DNA of 64,000 nt, from NCBI GenBank assembly GCA_905371715.1, contig CAJPLV010000003.1, forward strand, positions 13,244-77,243. Direction: 5' to 3'. The translations under genes and the position numbers were made by a program. Of this stretch, positions 33,701-42,423 are shown piece by piece (the first letter of the stretch is position 1; each line of letters opens with the position of its first letter). Under the pieces are notes generated by a model. The model saw only the letters and a list, made by a program, of their open reading frames with translations, was not told where the DNA came from and did no database searches. Source of the stretch: Candidatus Saccharimonadota bacterium (lineage in GTDB: Bacteria; Patescibacteriota; Saccharimonadia; Saccharimonadales; Saccharimonadaceae).

Positions 33701-34641
33701 CCGCCCGCAAGCGAAACCATCGGACGCAAGTCTGGTGGAATAACTGGCAGCACCGTCAAGCACAAACTTGATGGCTTAATGCCTGCGGATTGCATACCTT
33801 CAAGCACCTTCAAGCGCTTCAGCAATTTCTTTTCGCGCTGGCCTTTTGCGCCATCTGCTTCTTCTTGCAATTTAGCAATCAATTCACTCAGGTTGATTTC
33901 ATCAAGCAGCGCTTTCAACGCCGTGCCGCCCATACCGACTTCAATCAACTCCTCATATTCTTCCGGCAAATTGCGGTAGTCGGTTTCGTTAATCAACGCG
34001 CGCCGTACTAAGCCCTCAAGCTGCGACTTCTTCACGTTGAACTGATCTTCCAAATCCTGCAGCTCGCGTGTTTGCTCTTCTGCCAATTGCTTGATATCCG
34101 CACCATCTACACCTGCTTCGCGCTCATAGCGAATTTTGATTGCAGCACGACCAGCTTCAGTCTCTGCCTCCAAGTCAGCCAGCATTTGATCACGCTTTTC
34201 TTCGTCGACCTTTAAAATCACATAGGTTGCAAAGTAAGCGATACGCTCTAAATTGCGCACCGTGATGCCGGTCAATAAGCTCATCGCACTCGGCGTACCG
34301 CGCATAAACCAAATATGCGCAACTGGTGCTGCCAGATTGATGTGGCCCATGCGTTCGCGGCGTACAATTGACTTCGTGACCAATTCACCGTTTTTATCAA
34401 CCGCCGCTTCGCGCGAACGCACGCCTTTGAGTTTGCTGTCATGCGGATTGATGTCTTTAACTGGACCAAAAATCCGTTCACAGAACAGCCCGTCGCGTTC
34501 TGGTTTTTGTGTACGGTAATTAATCGTTTCCGGCTTCGTTACCTCGCCGTAGCTCCACTTCAGAATATCTTCCGGGCTCGCCACCGCCAGGCGAACTGCG
34601 TCGAAATCAGCGATACCATGCGTGTTAACTGGATACGCCAT
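30772..34641 (-). CDS. rpoC: RNA polymerase beta' subunit, lacking zinc-site cysteines
   Basis: Catalytic subunit, 1289 aa. The active-site loop reads NADYDGDQM (Tyr for the usual Phe) and bridge-helix/trigger-loop regions ([46 protein letters not shown]) are intact. The N-terminal zinc-finger position, normally C.C...C..C between FGPVKD and RRERMGHI, has no Cys. The second zinc site before [14 protein letters not shown] also lacks the usual Cys cluster, with one Cys only (TNCLVD). The C-terminus is acidic. It starts 1 nt after the rpoB stop. Confidence 0.97.
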   Translation of the reverse strand: [1289 protein letters not shown]

Positions 34642-34642
34642 C

Positions 34643-37600
34643 TTACGCCTCCTCCCTATCTGCTTGCGTTGTTATTTCGTCGTACATTTCGTCTTCCTCT
34701 TCGCTTATATCCGAAATCTGACCTTCATCGTCAATAGCGCGCACGCTCATACCATCATCGTCGCCGACATCACCGATTCCATCAGATTCATCAAGATAGG
34801 TTTCTGCCTCATCGTCATCATCGTCGCCGTCATTCGTAGTCGACGTAGCTTTACCGGTAGATCCGCTTGATTCAATCAAATGCTCAGCGTCGATATTTTC
34901 ATTTTCGTCGACCAGATCAACGCGTAAACCTAAGCCTTGCAGCTCTTTCACCAACACGTTGAATGATTCTGGCAATTTTGGACCGGTGATTACGTCATTT
35001 TTGATAATTGATTCATATGCTTTCGCGCGACCATACACATCGTCGGACTTAATCGTTAGCATTTCCTGCAACGTGGTTGCAGCGCCATACGCTTCAAGTG
35101 CCCACACCTCCATTTCACCAAAGCGCTGACCGCCATTTTGCGCCTTACCGCCAAGTGGCTGCTGTGTCACCATCGTGTACGGACCAGTGCTGCGCGCATG
35201 GATTTTGTCGCTAACCATGTGGTGCAATTTAATCATGTGCATAACGCCGACGGTTGTGCGCTCCTCAAACGCTTCACCGCTGCGACCATCAAAGAGCTGA
35301 CTCTTGCCGTCTCTCGCTAACCCAGCTTTTTCAAGCTCGCGCTCAATCACGTCATTTGGCACTCCGTTAAACGGCGGAGTTGCAACTTTGTAGCCAAGCG
35401 CCCGCGCCGCCATACCCAGATGCGTTTCAAACAATTGCCCCAAGTTCATGCGGCTTGGCACGCCAAGCGGGTTTAGAACGACATCAACCGGCGTTCCGTC
35501 TGCCAAATACGGCATATCCTCAACCGGCAAAATGCGCGCCACTACGCCTTTGTTACCGTGGCGTCCTGCCATCTTGTCGCCGACGCTAATTTTGCGCAAT
35601 TGCGCCACGAAGATCTGAATTTGCATCAATACGCCGGCTTTTAATTCGTGACCGTTTTCACGGCTGAAAATTTTTACGCTGACGACTTTGCCGCCGCCTG
35701 CATTATTCATGCGCTGCGATGTGTCGCGCACGTCTTTTGCCTTTTCGCCAAAAATCGCGCGCAGCAGCCGTTCTTCCGAACTAAGCTCCTGTTCACCTTT
35801 CGGCGTAATTTTCCCGACAAGCACATCGCCCGCTTTCACTTCCGAGCCGATTTGCACGATACCATCTTCATCCAAATGGCGCAAACTGTCTTCGCTCACA
35901 TTTGGAATATCGCGCGTCACGATTTCCGGGCCAAGCTTCGTTTCTCGTACTTCCACCGAATAGTCTTTAATATTTACGCTGGTAAGCGTGTCGTCCTCAA
36001 CCAATCGGCGACTGATCACAATCGCGTCGTCCATATTGTAGCCGCCCCACGGCATGAATGCTACCAATAAGTCTTTGCCCAGCGCCAATTCTCCCTCAGC
36101 GATCGACATGCCTTCAATGAGAATGTCGCCTTTTGCAACAGTTTCGCCGCGCGATACGCGAACTTTTTGGTTAACGCAACGATCATCGTTGCTCTTCGCG
36201 AAGTGAATGAGATCATAGCGTTTTACTCCATCTTTGTATTGCACTTCAACGGCATCACCATCGGCGCGAATCACCTCGCCGTCGGCTTCCGCGACGATCA
36301 ATTGGCTAGAATCGCGCGCAACGTTTGCTTCAATTCCCGTTCCGACCGTTGGCGCTTGCGGCTGCAACAGCGGCACTGCTTGGCGCTGCATGTTTGAGCC
36401 AGTCAACGCACGGTCGACACGGTTCTTTTCGATGAACGGCACGAGGCTGGCTGTTGATCCTAGAATCTGCTTGTGCGACGCGTCCATCAGCGTTACCTCA
36501 CTTGCATCTACACGACTCGGCTGCAAGAATTTGCGCGCCGACACGCGCTCGTTCACGAAGTTGCCATTATCATCAAGCTTTGCGCCAGCGTCAGCAATTA
36601 CCTCATTCACCTCCTGTGACGCGTCCAAGTAGACAATCTCATCTGTCACGCGGCCATTCTCAACTTTGCGGTACGGTGTTTCGATGAATCCGTATTCGTT
36701 AATCCGCGCGTATGTAGCCAAATTCAATACTAGCCCAATGTTAGCACCCTCCGGCGTTTCCACGCTACAAATACGCCCGTAATGTGTCGGGTGGGCATCA
36801 CGTACCTCAAATCCAGCGCGCTCGCGGCTGAGTCCGCCCGGCCCCATTGAGCTTAATCGGCGCTTGTGGCTTAACTCCGAAATCGGGTTTACTTCGTCAA
36901 GCAGCTGACTCAATTGGCTGCTCGCAAAGAATTCGCGCACCGCCGCAACCACTGGGCGGGCGTTAATCAGCTGACTTGGCGTCACCGTTTCGATATCGCT
37001 CATACTCATGCGATCCATCGCATTGCGCTGCATGCGGAGCATACCTACGCGGAACTGACGCGCTACCAACTCGCCGACAAGTTTAATGCGGCGGTTATCA
37101 AGCGCATCAATGTCATCACCCGGCTCCTGCGTGTTATTCATGCGAATTAGCTCGCGGATAATCGCTACCAGATCATCGAGTCTCAGCACACGATTCTCTG
37201 CGGTATTTGGCACATCCAAATTCAATCGTTTATTCATCTTGTAGCGGCCGACGCGGCTGTAATCAAATCGCTTGAAATCAAAGAACATGCGCTCAATCAT
37301 CTGGCGCGCGTTGTCAACCGTCGCTAAGTCGCCTGGGCGCAAGCGGCGATACACTTCAATTAGTGCCTCGTTCACGCCGTGCGCCGGATCTTTCTCTAGT
37401 GTCGCCTCAATATATTTCGTTTCACCGGTATCAATGTCGGCGAACAGTTCACGAATTTCCGACACCTTACTATAACCAAGTGCTCGCAAAAATGTCGTTA
37501 CGGCAATTTTGCGCCGACGATCAATTTTTACGTAAATCGCACCGCTCGCACTTGTTTCAAATTCCAGCCACGCCCCACGGCCCGGGATTAATTTCGCGCT

Positions 37601-38074
37601 GTACAAATTTTTACCCGCACCTTTTTCCGGCGTATAGAACACGCCCGCTGAACGAATCAGCTGGCTCACTACCACACGCTCCGTACCGTTGATAATAAAC
37701 GTTGCGCGATCCGTCATCCACGGATAGTCGCCTAAGTAAATTTCCTGCTCTTTGACTTCACCCGTCACTTTATTTGTTAGTTCGGTGGTCACCAACAGCG
37801 GCGCATCAAACGTCAAATTATTTTCTTTGGCAAATTTTTCATCATTTTTTGGCGCTTCAAATTTATAATCCTTAAAACGCAGTTCCAATTTCTGTCCAGT
37901 ATAGTCCTCAATTGGATTAATTTCTGCGAAAATCTCGCTCAGACCCGTCTCGACGAAATCTTTCCACGATTCCTTTTGGTGGGTCAGGAGGTTTGGTACC
38001 GCCACCGCCGTGTCGTCATTCGTGAAAAACACGCGCTGTGCCGGAGTGTGATTTGCCGTGGTTGCTTTTGGCAT
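34643..38074 (-). CDS. rpoB: RNA polymerase beta subunit
   Basis: 1143 aa. It carries the rifampicin-pocket region (SQLLDEVNPISELSHKRRLSSMGPGGLSRERAGFEVRDAHPTHYGRICSVETPEG segment, about residues 380-435) with canonical Leu/Ser/His/Arg positions, plus GGYNMDDAIVIS and GDKMAGRHGNKG. After the conserved end a tail of about 70 residues is strongly acidic (Asp/Glu runs), unusual for RpoB. rplL does not precede it. A consensus promoter and a long leader (about 178 nt) drive rpoB-rpoC. Confidence 0.97.
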   Translation of the reverse strand: MPKATTANHTPAQRVFFTNDDTAVAVPNLLTHQKESWKDFVETGLSEIFAEINPIEDYTGQKLELRFKDYKFEAPKNDEKFAKENNLTFDAPLLVTTELTNKVTGEVKEQEIYLGDYPWMTDRATFIINGTERVVVSQLIRSAGVFYTPEKGAGKNLYSAKLIPGRGAWLEFETSASGAIYVKIDRRRKIAVTTFLRALGYSKVSEIRELFADIDTGETKYIEATLEKDPAHGVNEALIEVYRRLRPGDLATVDNARQMIERMFFDFKRFDYSRVGRYKMNKRLNLDVPNTAENRVLRLDDLVAIIRELIRMNNTQEPGDDIDALDNRRIKLVGELVARQFRVGMLRMQRNAMDRMSMSDIETVTPSQLINARPVVAAVREFFASSQLSQLLDEVNPISELSHKRRLSSMGPGGLSRERAGFEVRDAHPTHYGRICSVETPEGANIGLVLNLATYARINEYGFIETPYRKVENGRVTDEIVYLDASQEVNEVIADAGAKLDDNGNFVNERVSARKFLQPSRVDASEVTLMDASHKQILGSTASLVPFIEKNRVDRALTGSNMQRQAVPLLQPQAPTVGTGIEANVARDSSQLIVAEADGEVIRADGDAVEVQYKDGVKRYDLIHFAKSNDDRCVNQKVRVSRGETVAKGDILIEGMSIAEGELALGKDLLVAFMPWGGYNMDDAIVISRRLVEDDTLTSVNIKDYSVEVRETKLGPEIVTRDIPNVSEDSLRHLDEDGIVQIGSEVKAGDVLVGKITPKGEQELSSEERLLRAIFGEKAKDVRDTSQRMNNAGGGKVVSVKIFSRENGHELKAGVLMQIQIFVAQLRKISVGDKMAGRHGNKGVVARILPVEDMPYLADGTPVDVVLNPLGVPSRMNLGQLFETHLGMAARALGYKVATPPFNGVPNDVIERELEKAGLARDGKSQLFDGRSGEAFEERTTVGVMHMIKLHHMVSDKIHARSTGPYTMVTQQPLGGKAQNGGQRFGEMEVWALEAYGAATTLQEMLTIKSDDVYGRAKAYESIIKNDVITGPKLPESFNVLVKELQGLGLRVDLVDENENIDAEHLIESSGSTGKATSTTNDGDDDDDEAETYLDESDGIGDVGDDDGMSVRAIDDEGQISDISEEEDEMYDEITTQADREEA

Positions 38075-38258
38075 GCGTACTCCCGTTTTGGTTAAATTTG
38101 AACAATATCCGTGCTAATGACAAGAGGTGGGTTGGCTCTATCATTCCCGCACGAGTTGGCGCCGAAGCTTTACTAACCATGGATTACCGCATACTAAAAC
38201 GCCACGCCACAGGCGCAGTACACTATCAACCCACGTTACACAATCTTCATTGCCTTTC

Positions 38259-38287
38259 ATTGTAAAGGGTTTAGGCGGCTATGTCAA
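38259..38287 (-). promoter_or_regulatory. Promoter of rpoB-rpoC
   Basis: TTGACA (38282-38287), 17-bp spacer, TACAAT (38259-38264). The region 38075-38258 is untranslated leader with GC-rich stems; no known element recognised. Confidence 0.85.
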
Positions 38288-38354
38288 TGGGGTGCGTATG
38301 ATTTTTTCAGAGATCCCAGGCAGTGCTAGCTTTCGTCGTAAAACCAAAAGAAAG

Positions 38355-38393
38355 AGCCTCGTTCCCCACGCGGGTTGCGCAGGGAACGAGGCT
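38355..38393 (-). terminator. Terminator after the 127-aa membrane protein
   Basis: Perfect 12-bp stem AGCCTCGTTCCC / GGGAACGAGGCT followed on the minus strand by CTTTCTTTT, 14 nt past the stop. Confidence 0.85.
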
Positions 38394-38406
38394 GGATGGG
38401 AGCGAG

Positions 38407-38790
38407 TTAGCGGACAGCCGCTGCCTCAAGCTCCCGTTGTCTGGCATTACGAGCTTGGTGCTCGTAGCGGGCAACAATAACAAGACCGACAATTGCCAAA
38501 ATATCGCCAATCGCCATGACACTCATGCCAATCGTATACAGTGCAGGGTGACCGCTCACCTTACTCGTGATAACGACAGCAAGTCCTATGCAGTTTGTCG
38601 TGCTCATGAATAGTACTGTGCGCCAGTACCACCTACTTGCCCTAGCGCGAAGACTCTGGGACTCAAAGTAGATAACGAAAACTCTTCTGAACTTCATGGG
38701 GGCAAACAACTGCCACGCACTGTACACTGCGCACGCAAAAATGCTAATCAAGAGAACTGCAGCGATGACAGACCAAACAACATCAGACAT
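38407..38790 (-). CDS. 127-aa membrane protein of unknown function
   Basis: Three hydrophobic segments (about residues 6-28, 57-76, 87-106) are separated by a basic loop (MKFRRVFVIYFESQSLRARASRWYWR), with a charged C-terminus. SD AGGAGGAG lies 3 nt before the ATG. It forms a separate unit with a strong terminator between clpP and rpoB. No family recognised. Confidence 0.7.
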   Translation of the reverse strand: MSDVVWSVIAAVLLISIFACAVYSAWQLFAPMKFRRVFVIYFESQSLRARASRWYWRTVLFMSTTNCIGLAVVITSKVSGHPALYTIGMSVMAIGDILAIVGLVIVARYEHQARNARQRELEAAAVR

Positions 38791-38862
38791 TTTCTCCTCC
38801 TATAACTAGAAATGTCTGTGTAGCTCTACAATATCACATCAATACAAAAATTGCAACCACGC

Positions 38863-39462
38863 CTAGCGCCCGCGCCGGATCATTTCGTCTGCCAGCCCAT
38901 ACTTCACCGCTTCATCGGCACTCATCCAGTGGTCGCGCTCCATGTCGGCTTTGACTTTTTCGAGTTTTTGTCCGGTATTTTTCGCGATCACTTTCGCGAG
39001 CAATTCTTTCATACGCACCGATTCGCGCAGACTAATCTCCTGGTCGGTCACCATACCCTGCGTACCGCTAGACGGCTGGTGAATCATCACGCGCGCATTC
39101 GGCAGCACAAATCGCTTACCTTTAGCGCCGCTACTTAGCAAAAATGCGCCCATGCTCGCCTGCAGCCCGATACCAATCGTTTGGACGTCCGGCTTGATAT
39201 ATTGCATCGTATCGTAAATTGCTAGCCCATCATACACGCTGCCGCCTGGGCTATTGATATATAGCTGAATATCTTTGTCGGGGTCTTCGTTTGCTAGGTG
39301 CAGCAGCTGCGCTACGATCGTATTCGCCGAACCTTCCGTCACTTCCTCGCCTAAAAAGATAATCCGATCCTCAAGCAACCGGGAATAAATATCGTACCCG
39401 CGTTCGCCATCACGCGTGCGCACGATTACATTTGGCACTAAATAACTTCGCATATCACTCAT
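38863..39462 (-). CDS. clpP: ATP-dependent Clp protease proteolytic subunit
   Basis: Serine protease that forms the double-heptamer chamber fed by Clp ATPases, 199 aa. Visible are the oxyanion/substrate segment [19 protein letters not shown], the catalytic Ser in QASMGAFLL, the His in [11 protein letters not shown] and the Asp in YGLADEM. The -10 box ends 6 nt before the ATG at 39462 with no SD, so the mRNA is leaderless, and a CIRCE operator covers the promoter. The partner ATPase ClpC is at 60031-62502 under an identical operator. Confidence 0.96.
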   Translation of the reverse strand: MSDMRSYLVPNVIVRTRDGERGYDIYSRLLEDRIIFLGEEVTEGSANTIVAQLLHLANEDPDKDIQLYINSPGGSVYDGLAIYDTMQYIKPDVQTIGIGLQASMGAFLLSSGAKGKRFVLPNARVMIHQPSSGTQGMVTDQEISLRESVRMKELLAKVIAKNTGQKLEKVKADMERDHWMSADEAVKYGLADEMIRRGR

Positions 39463-39468
39463 AGCCTC

Positions 39469-39497
39469 ATTGTACGCGGAATATTAGCACTCGTCAA
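39469..39497 (-). promoter_or_regulatory. Promoter of clpP
   Basis: TTGACG (39492-39497), 17-bp spacer, TACAAT (39469-39474). The -35 lies inside CIRCE. Confidence 0.85.
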
Positions 39498-39510
39498 GGG
39501 AGAGTGCTAA
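39484..39510 (-). promoter_or_regulatory. CIRCE operator (HrcA site) of clpP
   Basis: TTAGCACTC, 9-nt spacer, GAGTGCTAA: a perfect match to the CIRCE consensus. It implies heat-shock repression by HrcA, encoded elsewhere. Confidence 0.95.
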
Positions 39511-39550
39511 TTATTCCGACCATTCCTACTGCGCCCTGGCCGCCAAACTA

Positions 39551-41083
39551 CTACCTATCGTGGTTATCAACGATTAGTTTATTACGCTCGGCAGTCTTTT
39601 CGCGATCCTTATTTAGCAGCATTTGCGCCTCATCGGTATCAAGCGCAAGAATCTTTGCATATACGCCGCTGTCATTCCTACCAGAAAGCACAAGTATATT
39701 TAGCTGCTCGTCGGCGTAAACAACATACTCGTCTCCGTTCTCTAGGTTGCTCATACCGAAACACGCGGTATTAATTTCGGCTGTTCTGCGGCCGTCTTTC
39801 GAGACGGCGTAAATACCAATTGAATCTGCCACAAACAGTCCTTCCGGTGTTGTATTGTCGCTTGCAATAAAACCATCCACGTTCGGCCCGATGAACAAGC
39901 TGTCGGCGTACGGTATCGCTTTACGTAATACGTGATTGCTTGGTAATTCTGCTGTCAGGCCAAACGTTTTGTCTTTTTCATACGAAAGGAAATGCACGCC
40001 GAGCCGTTTGGCAGCATCCGCCGTCTTGCGCCATGGCTGCAAAAAGTATATTTCCGGCGGCGAATAAATCGGGCGTTTAATATGCGAGTCTTTACGCAGC
40101 TCATCTTTCTCATTTATTGAATAAGTTGAGTCCAGATGACCCGATCCCATCACTGTGTGATATGACGCGTACTCATTTGTCTCAAGCGCACAGCCTTGCT
40201 TGAGCAGGTTCTGAATCGTATCAATCGCATACAATTGCACGAGACGCCCACTGCTTTTGTCTTCGACGCGAGCGTCAAGCATTCCCTCATGCTCCAGGCC
40301 TTCACCAATCTTCCTTGAACTAAGCAGATGGCCAATTTCATGCGCCGGTGCACAGCCGAACGGATCACCGTATGTTGATATATGAATTCTCGGATTACTC
40401 GGATCTTGGTAGGCGATGCCAATTGCTTTTTCGCTCAACTCAGAATAATGGCTATCGAAAATTACCATCGTAATAACCGACTTGCCATCATAGTCATCGC
40501 TCTCTATGATTTGCTCGCGCGTTTCTTTTACGTACCGCTTAAACTGATCGGTCGTGTACATCGGCGCTTCGTCGCTATCGTCTTTGCGCGGGCGCGCACC
40601 TTCCGGCTCAACGACTTTTTCGATATGTTTAATGTCTATCTGGTACTGCCCGCCAAGCGTTTGTTCAATTTGGTCAACATTATCTTGCGCTGCGCTCTCT
40701 ATATGCTCGCGTCCCCACCGGCGCCGACTGTCAGTGCCATTGCCATCGCAGCTATCAGGGTCAATTGCCGAACCGTAAATCGCAACGACTCCCAGCGTCA
40801 TCTCTACGGAATCATTTGGACCAATCCGCTCAAAACGGTCGTATAAATACTCGACCGCACCCTCGCCAACAGCGCCTACTGCAAGCCCTGCTGTAACGCC
40901 AACTGCAAAGTCCCACAAAAACGATCGCCGTGAAATACTCGCAGGGGTTTGCTCGTCCGGCTCAATACAATCCGAATCATCAGAGAGATCCGGCGTCTCT
41001 GCAGAATCCGAAGCGCATGAGCACGCAAGCCCACCGTCCGCCCCGTCTGGACGAACAATCGCCTCTTTACCGTGTTTATACAT
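39551..41083 (-). CDS. Membrane-attached or Tat-exported metallopeptidase-like protein
   Basis: 510 aa. The N-terminal 50 residues are acidic and Cys-containing. Then SRRSFL (51-56) precedes a hydrophobic helix (WDFAVGVTAGLAVGAVG), which resembles a twin-arginine signal; it could also be a plain signal anchor. The putative outer domain has HEIGH (248-252) in CAPAHEIGHLLSS, a zincin HExxH motif. The C-terminal third looks like beta-rich repeats. It starts 19 nt after the tig stop with GAGGAT before the ATG, so it is probably cotranscribed with tig. I cannot assign a peptidase family. Confidence 0.7.
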   Translation of the reverse strand: MYKHGKEAIVRPDGADGGLACSCASDSAETPDLSDDSDCIEPDEQTPASISRRSFLWDFAVGVTAGLAVGAVGEGAVEYLYDRFERIGPNDSVEMTLGVVAIYGSAIDPDSCDGNGTDSRRRWGREHIESAAQDNVDQIEQTLGGQYQIDIKHIEKVVEPEGARPRKDDSDEAPMYTTDQFKRYVKETREQIIESDDYDGKSVITMVIFDSHYSELSEKAIGIAYQDPSNPRIHISTYGDPFGCAPAHEIGHLLSSRKIGEGLEHEGMLDARVEDKSSGRLVQLYAIDTIQNLLKQGCALETNEYASYHTVMGSGHLDSTYSINEKDELRKDSHIKRPIYSPPEIYFLQPWRKTADAAKRLGVHFLSYEKDKTFGLTAELPSNHVLRKAIPYADSLFIGPNVDGFIASDNTTPEGLFVADSIGIYAVSKDGRRTAEINTACFGMSNLENGDEYVVYADEQLNILVLSGRNDSGVYAKILALDTDEAQMLLNKDREKTAERNKLIVDNHDR

Positions 41084-41102
41084 ATCCTCAGTCCGCTACG
41101 AG

Positions 41103-42386
41103 TTACGAGTTCAGTTCAACCAGCTTGTCGATCGTCTTTTCAGTGATCAGCCGATTCGCAACCTCGCGCTGCGCCTCGGGCTTATCAAAATGCTTTGCCA
41201 TCTCAGAATTGTTTGCATATTGCTGCTTATAGGTGTTAATATGTGCCGCCAACTCGTCTGCCGTCGCTTCAATTTTCAGTTCTTTACTCAACTGCGCCAG
41301 CACTAGACCTGCCTTGATACGCGCGTCAGCGGCATCATTTGCTTCAGCTTTCACCCAAGCGTCACGATCGGCATAGCCCTTCTCTTCAAAATACTGCTCT
41401 AAAGTGCGGCCCCGATACATCAAATTTTGGCGTAGATCCTGCTCCAGCGAACGGATTTGATCGTCGCGCAACACCGATGGCACGCTCACCGTGCTCTTTG
41501 CAACCAGCTGTTTTACTAGCTCATCTTTCAAATCATCTTTTGCCCTACGCTCTGCTTGCGCTGCAATCTCCGCTTTTATGTCGCTGCGCAAATCTTCCAT
41601 TGACGTAAATGGACCGGCTTTTGCAGCAAATTTATCATCAAGCGCAGGTAACTTTACGCTATTTACTTTTTTCACTGTCACTTCAAACACAACGTCTTGT
41701 CCCGCTAGGTCTTTCACATGATAGTCCTTCGGGAATGCTAATTTAACGTCTTTCGTATCGCCTGCTTTCAGACCAACAAGTGCATCTTCAAATCCCGGGA
41801 TGAAAGAATTTGAACCAAGCACTAGCGGATAATCCTTACCCGTGCCGCCCTGAAACGCCTCGCCATCTTTTTTACCGACGAAATCAATCACTGTCTCATC
41901 ACCTATTTTTGCAGCGCGTTTGACTTTTTTCTTCTCCGACAGTCCTTTTTGGATTCGTTCAATCACTTCGTCAATTTCTTTTTTATCGACGTTAACCGCC
42001 GCTTTTTTTGCCTTAAGCTTTTTGTAATCACCTAATTTCACTTCAGGCAGTACATCTGCTTCGGCAGTAAACTCTAATAGCTCGCCCGGTACGTATTTTT
42101 TAATTTCAACTTCGGGGCGGGCTAGCACCTGCAAATTGTTGTTCAAAAAAGCTTCGGCAACCGCACGGTTTAGCGCTGCGTCTAGCGTCTCCTGCGCCAA
42201 CGCATTCGGATCGGCATGTTTTTTCACAATCTCAAGCGGCACATGCCCCGTACGAAATCCATTAACTTTGACTGTTTTTGCTAAGCGCTTTAGCGCCACC
42301 TGCTCAGCTGCTGCCAGTTCGGCATGATCCGCCGCGACCACTACTTTCACGCGCGTATCTGATTCGTGTGTTACTGTCGTCTTCAT
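41103..42386 (-). CDS. tig: Trigger factor
   Basis: Ribosome-bound chaperone and peptidyl-prolyl isomerase, 427 aa. The ribosome-binding N-domain has a GFRTGHVPLEIVKKH loop (usually GFRxGKxP; His replaces the Lys). The FKBP-like domain (GDETVIDFVGKKDGEAFQGGTGKDYPLVLGSNSFIPGFEDALVG) and the C-terminal helical arms follow. The promoter's -10 ends 8 nt before the ATG, so a leaderless mRNA is likely. Confidence 0.95.
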   Translation of the reverse strand: MKTTVTHESDTRVKVVVAADHAELAAAEQVALKRLAKTVKVNGFRTGHVPLEIVKKHADPNALAQETLDAALNRAVAEAFLNNNLQVLARPEVEIKKYVPGELLEFTAEADVLPEVKLGDYKKLKAKKAAVNVDKKEIDEVIERIQKGLSEKKKVKRAAKIGDETVIDFVGKKDGEAFQGGTGKDYPLVLGSNSFIPGFEDALVGLKAGDTKDVKLAFPKDYHVKDLAGQDVVFEVTVKKVNSVKLPALDDKFAAKAGPFTSMEDLRSDIKAEIAAQAERRAKDDLKDELVKQLVAKSTVSVPSVLRDDQIRSLEQDLRQNLMYRGRTLEQYFEEKGYADRDAWVKAEANDAADARIKAGLVLAQLSKELKIEATADELAAHINTYKQQYANNSEMAKHFDKPEAQREVANRLITEKTIDKLVELNS

Positions 42387-42394
42387 AACAGCAC

Positions 42395-42423
42395 ATTATA
42401 ACAGATATACCGGTGTCTGTCAG
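42395..42423 (-). promoter_or_regulatory. Promoter of tig
   Basis: CTGACA (42418-42423), 17-bp spacer, TATAAT (42395-42400); 8 nt to the ATG. Confidence 0.8.
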
